DNA of 64,000 bases from the NCBI RefSeq assembly GCF_014204755.1, contig NZ_JACHLZ010000001.1, positions 2,976,001 to 3,040,000 on the forward strand. Reading direction: 5' to 3'. The position numbers and the translations under genes were made by a program. This document shows, in pieces, positions 57,001 through 64,000 of this stretch (positions within the stretch are counted from its first letter, which is position 1; the number at the start of each line of letters is the position of its first letter). Below the pieces are notes generated by a model. It searched no databases. It saw nothing but the letters and a program-made list of their open reading frames with translations, and was not told the DNA's origin. The DNA is from Brachybacterium aquaticum (GTDB lineage: Bacteria > Actinomycetota > Actinomycetes > Actinomycetales > Dermabacteraceae).

Positions 57001-60000
57001 TGGAGGCGCAGCCGGCCCTGGATCCCGGCCTCTACGAACTGCTCCTCACCACGGGCCTCACTGATGCGGTGCAGTCGACCGAAGAGCAGGGCTTCCTCAC
57101 TCCGACGGAGGACGTGGACGACGCGGATGTCGTGCATGTCCTCTCCCAGCACGTCGCACGAACCGTCGAGCAGGCGTTGAAGACTGCACCCCGTGAGGAG
57201 CGCATCGCCCTCGCGAACCGTCTCCTCTCGGCTTTGCCCTCCACTGCCCCGGATCCCGAAGTGTCTCCTGGGCCGCGCCTTCTCACCTCGGTGACGCCAC
57301 CGGAGACACCCCTCCTGCCCCGTCCGTCGACACCGCTCAGCGACGTCGCGCTCTTCACGAACTCACGAATGGATCCGCAGCTCGGCTCGGAACTGCGCCT
57401 CGAGATGGGGAGCGCGGATCGGATTGACCTGCTGTGCGCGTTTGTGCAGTGGAGCGGGATCCGCGTGCTGGAATCGGCCTTGCGCGAGGCGGCTGATCGC
57501 GGAGTGCCCATCCGGGTTCTGACCACCACGTATATCGGTGCCACGGACCGGAAGGCGCTGGACTACTTCGTGCGCTCACTGAACGCCGAGGTGCGGGTCA
57601 ACTACGACGCGCAGTCCACCCATCTCCACGCGAAGGCGTGGATGTTCCATCGGTCCAGCGGTTACACCACCGCGTATGTGGGCAGCTCGAACATGAGCCG
57701 GGCAGCGCTCGTCGACGGACTAGAATGGAACGTCCGTCTCTCGCACCTCGCGACCCCGAGCCTGGTCGACAAGTTTGAGTCGACCTTCGAGACCTACTGG
57801 GACGACGCGGCGTTTGCGCCGTACAACCCAGACACCGACGCCGAATTCCTCGATGCACTCCTCGCGAAGAACAGCGGCCGCGCCACCTCGACAGACCTGT
57901 CGATCAGCCATCTCGACGTACGTCCATACCCGCACCAAACAGAGATGCTGGATGACCTCGCCGCCGAGCGGGAGGTGCACGATCGACGCCGCAACCTGCT
58001 TGTCGCGGCAACAGGCACGGGCAAGACCGTGGTTGCCGCGCTCGACTACAAGCGCTTGCAGACATCGGACGCCGACCAACCGACCATCCTCTTTGTCGCG
58101 CACCGCAAGGAGATCCTCGAGCAGTCCCTGAGGACCTACCGCGACGTGCTGAAGGACGGCGCGTTCGGGGAACTGTTCGTCGACGGGCGGAAGCCCATCC
58201 GGCGGCGCCATGTCTTCGCCTCGATCCAGTCGCTGCAGCAAGCCGGCGAGCTCGAGCGATGGGCGCGCGACCACTTCGACATCATCGTCATCGACGAGTT
58301 CCATCATGCCGAGGCGGCGACGTACCGAAAGGTCCTCGACCACTTCACCCCCAGAGCACTCCTTGGGCTCACCGCGACACCCGAGCGGGCCGACGGGGTG
58401 GACGTGTCCCAAGCGTTTTTCGAGGGTCGCGTGGCGAGCGAGCTGCGGCTGTGGGACGCGCTCCGCGCCGACCTGCTTGTGCCTTTCCACTACTTCGGGA
58501 TCGCCGACGGAGTGGACCTCAGCGGGATGCGATTCACTCGCGGTGCGTACAACATTGACCAGCTGAACAGCTTGTACACCGGCAACGATGCTCGAGCCGC
58601 AAAGGTGCTTCAGGCCCTGCGTGACAAGGTCACCGACCCGAGTCGAATGAGAGCGCTCGGGTTCTGCGTCAGTGTCGAGCACGCCCATTACATGGCCGAG
58701 GTGTTCCGTCGCGCAGGTCTCCCCTCGCTTGCACTCAGCGGCGCTTCCGGGTCCGATGTGCGACAGGAGGGGCTCGCGAAGCTACGGCGCGGCGAGATCG
58801 TGTGCCTGTTCGCCGTCGACCTCTTCAACGAGGGCCTCGACATCCCGATGATCGACACGGTCCTCATGCTGCGCCCCACGCAGTCCGCCACAATCTTCCT
58901 CCAACAGCTGGGCCGCGGGCTCCGTCGAGCGGACAACAAGGCCGTACTCACCGTGCTCGACTTCGTCGGCCTCCAGCACACGAACTTCCGCTTCGACCTG
59001 AAGTACCGCGCGCTGACCGGGCTCTCCCGGAACAAGCTCGAGCGGAGCATCCGGGACGGATTTCCGTTTCTCCCTCCTGGAACGCAGATCGTCTTCGACC
59101 GCGTCGCACAGGACATCGTGCTGTCGAACGTGAAGAAGCAACTCAAGCTGTCCACGCGTGACTTGGTGGCAGACGTTCGTCAGCACAAGCCGGCCGACGC
59201 TACCCCTGTGGACTACGGCTTGGGCTCGTACCTGCACTCGGCAGAGCGGTCCCTCGCTGACATCTACGGACCGGGGACGCGCAGCTTGAACAGCCAGAAG
59301 CGTTCTGCGAGCTGGTCCACTCTCGTGGACTGGGCCTTCCCTGCCAGCCGAACGAAAGATTTGACGGAAGCAGCCGACGCGCTCCTTCGACGACTCGTCA
59401 CGCTGACCCACGTCGACGATCCGGAGCGGATTCAGGCGTATCGCCGGCTGCTTACGGCACCGTCTCTCCCCTCAGCTGTCGAGACGGACCTCTACGCAGC
59501 GATGCTCGTGTACTCCTTCTGGCCTACTGGCGAGCGGAGCATCCGCGAAGGACTCGAGCAGCTGCGTTCCCATCCCGTTGTCGTGAAGGAGATCCTCCAG
59601 CTGCTGACGTACCTAGAGCAGTCCTCGAGAGTGCGACCGGAGGCACTGACGGGCTCTGTCGCGCGCTCTCCGCTGCGATCGCACGCGAGTTACTCGCGCG
59701 AGGAACTTCTGGCCGGACTGGGGCTTGGCACTCTAGATACCGGCGCGCCGGGCTCGATTCGCGAAGGCGTGAAGTGGTTGCCCAGCATGAGCGTGGACGC
59801 CTTGCTGGTGACGCTGAAGAAGTCAGAAGCGGACTACTCCCCCACCACCATGTACCGCGACTACGCGATCAACCAGGAGCTCTTCCACTGGGAGTCCCAG
59901 AGCACGACAAGCGTGGAGAGTCGCACTGGTCAGCGATACATCAACCACGCCTCGCGGGGTTCAAGCGTCGTACTCTTCGTTCGGCGCGCGAAGACAGGCG

Positions 60001-60140
60001 ACATCGGCACCGAGCCCTACACGTGCCTCGGCATAGCGCAGTTCCAGCAGGCGACGGGGTCACGGCCAATGCAGATCGTGTGGCGGCTAGACCGGACGAT
60101 GCCGGCTGACCTGTTCATGGAAGCTCGGGCGGTGGCGTAA
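57000..60140 (+). CDS. SF2 helicase with N-terminal HKD (PLD) nuclease and DUF3427
   Basis: The 1046-residue protein combines three parts. Residues about 110-280 form a phospholipase-D-like HKD nuclease with H210-x-K212 and GSSN (228-231). Residues 300-660 are an SF2 helicase: Walker A ATGTGKT (337-343), DEFH box (432-435), LTATP (457-461) and motif VI QQLGRGLRR (635-643). Residues from about 680 to the end match DUF3427. Only one HKD copy is present, so it may dimerise. Related proteins occur in defence islands. Base composition and codon use are visibly less G+C-biased than in the neighbours, suggesting transfer. It converges on the acyltransferase with a 9-bp gap. Confidence 0.9.
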   Translation: MEAQPALDPGLYELLLTTGLTDAVQSTEEQGFLTPTEDVDDADVVHVLSQHVARTVEQALKTAPREERIALANRLLSALPSTAPDPEVSPGPRLLTSVTPPETPLLPRPSTPLSDVALFTNSRMDPQLGSELRLEMGSADRIDLLCAFVQWSGIRVLESALREAADRGVPIRVLTTTYIGATDRKALDYFVRSLNAEVRVNYDAQSTHLHAKAWMFHRSSGYTTAYVGSSNMSRAALVDGLEWNVRLSHLATPSLVDKFESTFETYWDDAAFAPYNPDTDAEFLDALLAKNSGRATSTDLSISHLDVRPYPHQTEMLDDLAAEREVHDRRRNLLVAATGTGKTVVAALDYKRLQTSDADQPTILFVAHRKEILEQSLRTYRDVLKDGAFGELFVDGRKPIRRRHVFASIQSLQQAGELERWARDHFDIIVIDEFHHAEAATYRKVLDHFTPRALLGLTATPERADGVDVSQAFFEGRVASELRLWDALRADLLVPFHYFGIADGVDLSGMRFTRGAYNIDQLNSLYTGNDARAAKVLQALRDKVTDPSRMRALGFCVSVEHAHYMAEVFRRAGLPSLALSGASGSDVRQEGLAKLRRGEIVCLFAVDLFNEGLDIPMIDTVLMLRPTQSATIFLQQLGRGLRRADNKAVLTVLDFVGLQHTNFRFDLKYRALTGLSRNKLERSIRDGFPFLPPGTQIVFDRVAQDIVLSNVKKQLKLSTRDLVADVRQHKPADATPVDYGLGSYLHSAERSLADIYGPGTRSLNSQKRSASWSTLVDWAFPASRTKDLTEAADALLRRLVTLTHVDDPERIQAYRRLLTAPSLPSAVETDLYAAMLVYSFWPTGERSIREGLEQLRSHPVVVKEILQLLTYLEQSSRVRPEALTGSVARSPLRSHASYSREELLAGLGLGTLDTGAPGSIREGVKWLPSMSVDALLVTLKKSEADYSPTTMYRDYAINQELFHWESQSTTSVESRTGQRYINHASRGSSVVLFVRRAKTGDIGTEPYTCLGIAQFQQATGSRPMQIVWRLDRTMPADLFMEARAVA

Positions 60141-60149
60141 GCGGACGCG

Positions 60150-61469
60150 CTAGGGCCGGGTCGCCGATGTCCTCTGGCCTGCGACTGCCACCACCCCGAA
60201 CATCCACATCCCCGCCACCGGCAGCAGCGGCCACCACCAGGTCACGCCGCTCTCCCCCACCACGCCCACGGACGCCATCACGGCGAGGCCCGCGATCACG
60301 CACACCGCTGCGGCGATCGGCTTCCACACGGGCGGCGCAGGGCGGTCGTCGGCGCGCGGTGTCTCGAAGCGGCCCATCACCAGCACCACGAGGCCCGTCA
60401 GAGCGAGCAGCACGAACACCCACAACGGCCGCGTCACCCACCACATCCCCGTCAGCGGCTCGGGCAGCAGCACCCGCGCATCGAGCGCGAGCAGCAGATG
60501 GGCGAGGCCCACCATGACCGTGAGGTGCCACAAGAACCAGGTCATGATCCGCTGGTTCACGAGCACGGTGACGAACCACAGCCTCGGCCGGCGCAGCAGG
60601 GCCTCGAGCGGCTTCTCCAGCGAGAGCACGAGCCCGGCCTGGAGCATGCCGAGGAACGCCATCGTCACGCGCGTCGGGCTCGAGTTGGAGATCGCATCTC
60701 CCCCGGCAGTGATCATCGAGAGCGGATAAGGGCCCACCAGCACGAGTAGCAGGAGGCCGACCAGACCGATCCCGGCCAGCAGCATCCGTCGGTCCATGCC
60801 GGAGAGCCGGCCGTCGAGCCAGGCGTAGCCGACCTGGTGGAACGCCGCCCAGACGAGCAGGTAGTTCGGGTAGCCGAGCAGCGGCTGGTCGGCGGCGATG
60901 CTGGTCGCGTCGACGATCCCGGCGAGCGCGATGCCGCCCACGATCGACCACCACCCGAAGCGCTCCCACAGCCACAGGCACGGCGGGCCCACGAGGATCA
61001 CCATCAGGTACGCAGCGAGGAACCAGCTGGGGATCAGCGCCATCTGCGAGGCGAGCTGCACGGTCGCCGTCGGCGCCCCCGCCCGAACGGCGACCACCCC
61101 GATCACGAGCCAGGCGAGCAGCAGCGGGATCAGCGGGATCCCGAGGCGTCGGAGCCTCGTGCGCAGCCATTCCGCGTAGCCGATCTCCTTGCGCCTCGCG
61201 GAGCGCCAGGAGAGGCCGTTGGAGTAGCCGCCGACGAGGAAGAAGATCGGCATCACCTGGAACGCCCAGGTCAGCGGGTGCGTCCACCTCGCGCCGTCGA
61301 GGACGCCGTGCGGGAGGACCCCGCCGTCGGGGTCGACGGCGATGATCGTCCAGTGCCCGAGGACCACCACGGTGATCGCCGCGGCGCGGAGGAAGTCGAC
61401 CACGCGATTACGGCTCGCGGGCGTCGCGGCGTCGACCTTCTCGGCGCGGCTCGGGCGCGTGCTCGTCAT
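60150..61469 (-). CDS. Membrane acyltransferase (acyltransferase 3 family)
   Basis: The 439-residue protein has about 10-11 membrane helices and the family start RNRVVDFLRAAAITVVVLGH with the catalytic His, followed by FQVMPIFFLVGGYSNGLSWR and RTRLRRLGIPLIPLLLAWLV. Members transfer acyl groups (O-acetyl, succinyl) to sugars, peptidoglycan or lipids at the membrane. ATG 61469 has GAGGGGA upstream; the longer open frame to 62342 lies antisense to the methyltransferase. Target unknown. Confidence 0.88.
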   Translation of the reverse strand: MTSTRPSRAEKVDAATPASRNRVVDFLRAAAITVVVLGHWTIIAVDPDGGVLPHGVLDGARWTHPLTWAFQVMPIFFLVGGYSNGLSWRSARRKEIGYAEWLRTRLRRLGIPLIPLLLAWLVIGVVAVRAGAPTATVQLASQMALIPSWFLAAYLMVILVGPPCLWLWERFGWWSIVGGIALAGIVDATSIAADQPLLGYPNYLLVWAAFHQVGYAWLDGRLSGMDRRMLLAGIGLVGLLLLVLVGPYPLSMITAGGDAISNSSPTRVTMAFLGMLQAGLVLSLEKPLEALLRRPRLWFVTVLVNQRIMTWFLWHLTVMVGLAHLLLALDARVLLPEPLTGMWWVTRPLWVFVLLALTGLVVLVMGRFETPRADDRPAPPVWKPIAAAVCVIAGLAVMASVGVVGESGVTWWWPLLPVAGMWMFGVVAVAGQRTSATRP

Positions 61470-61631
61470 CGGGTCCCCTCCCCTCGTCTCCCGCGTCGGC
61501 CCACGGAGCAGAGCCGCTGGAAGTGGCGACAATCTACCCCGAGCCACGCACTTCGCATGCCGGACCGCCCCTCCCTGGCGTCCCCGGCAAGAGCGCTTCC
61601 ACGCCGCGGCAGGGTCTGCGAGGCTCAGTCC

Positions 61632-62303
61632 ATGACCGCACACCACCACGCCTCGCACGCCCACGCGCCCGCGCACGCCGAGCCGGACCCCGATCTCTCC
61701 CCCACCGAGTACTGGGAGCAGCGCTACTCCGGCAGCGAGCGGGTCTGGTCGGGGAAGGTCAACGAGACCATGGCCTCGGTCGTCGCCGAGCTCGCGCCGG
61801 GCACAGCGATCGACCTCGGCTGCGGGGAGGGCGGGGACGTGCTCTGGCTCGCCGAGCAGGGCTGGCAAGCGCTCGGCCTGGACATCTCGGCGACCGCCGT
61901 CGGGCGCGGGCGGGATGAGGCCGCTGCACGAGGGCTCGACGGGGCGAGCTTCGAGGCAGTCGACCTCGACGCGTGGGAACCCGGCCCTGCTTCGGTCGAC
62001 CTGGTCACCGCGAGCTTCTTCCAGTCGAACGTTGCGCTCGACCGCACGGCGATCCTGCGCCGGGCCATGACGGCGCTGCGCCCCGGCGGGCGCCTGGTCA
62101 CGATCTCGCACGCGGCACCGCCGTCCTGGGCGAAGGACCACCCTGCGAAGATGGTCTCCGTGCAGGAGGAGGCCGAGCAGCTCGTCGGCTCCTCCGAGGA
62201 GTGGGAGGTCGAGCTCGCCGAGGAGCGGACCCGTGCCGCGACTGCCCCCGACGGCTCGGTGGGCGAGCACCTCGACGCAGTGCTGGTGCTGCGGCGGCGC
62301 TGA
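61632..62303 (+). CDS. SAM-dependent methyltransferase
   Basis: The 223-residue class I methyltransferase begins with a His-rich stretch (MTAHHHASHAHAPAHAEPDP), which may bind metal, then EYWEQRYSGSERVWSGKVNE. The SAM motif is AIDLGCGEGGDVLWLAEQGW, motif II QALGLDISATAVGRGRDEAA, and RRAMTALRPGGRLVTISHAA follows. The small-molecule substrate cannot be told; the WEQRY-x-G start occurs in thiopurine/tellurite-type methyltransferases. It diverges from the acyltransferase. Confidence 0.87.
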   Translation: MTAHHHASHAHAPAHAEPDPDLSPTEYWEQRYSGSERVWSGKVNETMASVVAELAPGTAIDLGCGEGGDVLWLAEQGWQALGLDISATAVGRGRDEAAARGLDGASFEAVDLDAWEPGPASVDLVTASFFQSNVALDRTAILRRAMTALRPGGRLVTISHAAPPSWAKDHPAKMVSVQEEAEQLVGSSEEWEVELAEERTRAATAPDGSVGEHLDAVLVLRRR

Positions 62304-62397
62304 CGACCGCTCGCCCTCAGCAGGCACAGCAGACAGGGGCAAGAATCCTCCGCCAGGCGCGGGCGTGACCGGTCAGGTCATGGCCGCGCCGTCGGCC

Positions 62398-63966
62398 TCA
62401 TTCGCAGCCGACCCCGTCGCCGTCGCGGTCCAGCTTCCTGCTGTAGCCGGGGTCGCCGGCGTGCACGGGTGCAGCTCCGGCCGCGCGAGCCGCGTCGCAG
62501 TTCTTGAAGTAGACGCTGCCGCCGCCGGAGCCGCCGTCGTTCGACTCCTCCTTCGGCGCGGGCTCGTACACCGGAGCGGGGGCCGGCGCAGGCTCGGGCG
62601 CGGGTTCCGGCTCGGGCTCCGGGGCGGGCTCCGGGGCGGGCTCGGGCGCGGGGGCCGGTTCCGGCGCGGGCTCCTCCTCGGTGGCGACGACGTCGCCCTC
62701 GCCGGTCGCGGGCCACGGGTCCTGGTCGGTGATCGCTTCGAAGCCCTCGCAGTCGTTGAGCACGCGCTCCATGGCGTCGGCCTCGGCGGGCTTCACCCAC
62801 AGGTCGTACTTGTCCTTCACCGCGAGCTGCCGTGCCACGTACTCGCAGCGGAAGGACTTGTTCGGCGGGAGCCAGGTGGCGGCGTCGCCGTCGCCCTTCT
62901 GCCGGTTCAGGCTCGACTCGACAGCCAACAGGTTCAGCGGGTCGTTGGCGAACTCGCGGCGGGTCTGTTCGTCCCAGCTCGCGGCACCGGTCTGCCACGC
63001 GTCGGAGAGGGCGACGACGTGGTCGATGTCGACCGTGCTGTTCGCACGGTCGAAGTCGACGGTGCTGCCGCTGTACGGCGAGTCGAGGGTGCCGGTGAGG
63101 ACCACGCACCCGTTCGTGCCGGCCTTGAGCGTGAAGGCGGTGAGGTCGCGGCGCAGGATGTCGTTGCGGGTGTCGCAACCGTTGCGATCCATGTCCTCAC
63201 GCCAGCCGAACAGCTCCCGGTCATACCCGGTCTTCGGCGCGCGACCCTTCTCCTCGAGCCCCACCAGCATGGCGAGCGCCGTCCCGTTGGCCGCCTCCAC
63301 GACCTCGGGAGTCGGGCTGGGGGTGGCCGACGGTGTGGGGCGCGGGGACGGGCTGGGCGACGCGGTGGTGGTGGCTACGGGCGTCGGGGTGACGGTCTCG
63401 GTCGGCTTCGCCGTGGTCGGCTCCTCGCTCGGGACCGCATCCTCCTCGACCACCGCCGCCTTGACACCGGCGGCTTCGGTGGGCGGGGTCTCGGACGTGT
63501 CGACCGAGGCTCCGATCGCGAACATGCCGACGAGCCCGAGCGTGACCAGTCCCGAGATCACGCGAGAGGGCCACTTCACGGTGTCGAACTGGCGCAGGGG
63601 CCGGCCCTTGGCGTCCTTCACCCTGCCGGTGGTCAGCAGGAGAAGGTCGATCAGCCACCAGATCCACAGGCCGCCGAAGGTGACGAGCTTCAGCAGTCCG
63701 GTCTTCCACCTGCCCAGGTAGAAGCGGTCCACACCCCACACACCGAGGAACAGCGACAGCGCCCAGGCGACCGGAAAGCTCTTCAGCGTCGCAGGGACCG
63801 GGCGCTGAGGAGTCGGGCCCGTACGGCGGGCGTTCTGCGGGGGTCGCGGGGCCACCGGGGTGAAACGCTGCTCGCGCCCTCCGGTGGGCGAGGTGCCGAA
63901 GCTGGGGGCCGAGGGCCAGGATCCGATGTCGTCGGATTCCGGCGTCGTGGGGTGCTGAGGGGCCAT
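62398..63966 (-). CDS. Membrane-anchored nuclease: TM2 + HNH (DUF1524-like) + Excalibur
   Basis: The 522-residue protein is modular. Residues about 65-155 hold a TM2 domain (WALSLFLGVWGVDRFYLGRW, then TFGGLWIWWLIDLLLL) and a third helix. A Pro/Thr/Ser linker follows. Residues about 225-410 are an HNH nuclease of the DUF1524/GmrSD type: GCDTRNDILRRDLTAF, VDIDHVVALSDAWQTGAASW, NDPLNLLAVESSLNRQKGDG. A (PAPE)n linker precedes an Excalibur calcium-binding domain ending SRKLDRDGDGVGCE. The nuclease would face outside the membrane, possibly degrading extracellular DNA. Start ATG 63966; the gene is single. Confidence 0.88.
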   Translation of the reverse strand: MAPQHPTTPESDDIGSWPSAPSFGTSPTGGREQRFTPVAPRPPQNARRTGPTPQRPVPATLKSFPVAWALSLFLGVWGVDRFYLGRWKTGLLKLVTFGGLWIWWLIDLLLLTTGRVKDAKGRPLRQFDTVKWPSRVISGLVTLGLVGMFAIGASVDTSETPPTEAAGVKAAVVEEDAVPSEEPTTAKPTETVTPTPVATTTASPSPSPRPTPSATPSPTPEVVEAANGTALAMLVGLEEKGRAPKTGYDRELFGWREDMDRNGCDTRNDILRRDLTAFTLKAGTNGCVVLTGTLDSPYSGSTVDFDRANSTVDIDHVVALSDAWQTGAASWDEQTRREFANDPLNLLAVESSLNRQKGDGDAATWLPPNKSFRCEYVARQLAVKDKYDLWVKPAEADAMERVLNDCEGFEAITDQDPWPATGEGDVVATEEEPAPEPAPAPEPAPEPAPEPEPEPAPEPAPAPAPVYEPAPKEESNDGGSGGGSVYFKNCDAARAAGAAPVHAGDPGYSRKLDRDGDGVGCE

Positions 63967-64000
63967 GCCCGTCCTTCTGACTCGTCGCCTGGTCCGCGCG

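Noticed and set aside
1-64000. tRNA, rRNA, riboswitch, prophage or IS element
   Set aside because: No T-loop-like GGTTCRAATCC arms in a cloverleaf setting, no conserved rRNA blocks, no integrase or transposase motifs were found by reading; covariance-model searches would be needed to exclude small RNAs.

Overview
The window is very G+C-rich DNA from an actinobacterium. The codon third positions are almost all G or C, several start codons sit a few bases after a TANNNT -10 box (leaderless transcripts), and the gene families fit (DUF222-HNH proteins, WYL-DinB pair, mycothiol-era actinobacterial lipoproteins). The gene mix resembles a Brachybacterium-like (Dermabacteraceae) chromosome, but that placement is inference from gene content, not from a marker gene. 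No rRNA, tRNA, CRISPR array or prophage was seen.

Layout. 1-9.6 kb: a partial glycosyltransferase, UDP-glucose dehydrogenase, a FrnE-type DsbA protein with a coupled small Cys protein, a ring-cleavage VOC enzyme, an M20 peptidase coupled to a lipoprotein, a Nudix regulator with a degenerate catalytic box, and class II fructose-bisphosphatase. 9.9-17.1 kb: an aldo/keto reductase, the wreck of a glycosyltransferase/secreted-protein locus, a Gfo/Idh/MocA enzyme, a LuxR fragment, an ATP-grasp protein, a RES-type toxin-antitoxin pair with a dyad at its promoter, a YjbR protein flanked by two copies of a perfect palindrome, a Phd-like orphan antitoxin and a GH3 remnant. 17.2-27.5 kb: carbohydrate block with xylB and xylA, a divergent ROK regulator, a Gfo/ThuA/Gfo operon, an AspT-type exporter and another Gfo enzyme. 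27.6-46 kb: a DUF222-HNH nuclease, MarR/MFS efflux locus, two TSUP exporters, a second MFS, an ABC1 kinase, DinB/WYL divergent pair, lipoprotein, dihydroxyacetone kinase subunits K and L, several small proteins and a Tat lipoprotein of the intradiol dioxygenase family. 46.2-53.4 kb: a histidine phosphatase and, on the minus strand, a tightly coupled six-gene operon nirC-nirB-nirD-cobA-hemD-cbiX joining nitrite reduction to siroheme synthesis. 53.6-55.5 kb: a fungal-type cytosine deaminase followed by codB that is broken by one in-frame stop. 55.5-64 kb: a DUF3883 nuclease-like gene divergent from a MutT-type Nudix plus an SF2 helicase with an HKD nuclease domain and DUF3427 tail, then an acyltransferase, a methyltransferase and a membrane-anchored HNH/Excalibur nuclease.

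The strongest leads are (i) the DUF3883 / Nudix / HKD-helicase module, which looks like a horizontally acquired defence or DNA-repair system, (ii) six perfect copies of a GTTCCCGCGGGAAC-centred palindrome arranged in three pairs, one pair inside the DUF222-HNH gene, (iii) about 38 copies of the decamer GGCCGACGGG scattered over both strands, and (iv) a six-unit 17-bp tandem repeat in the predicted xylA leader next to overlapping divergent promoters. All function calls come from reading the translated sequence and remembered family motifs; no database search was run.
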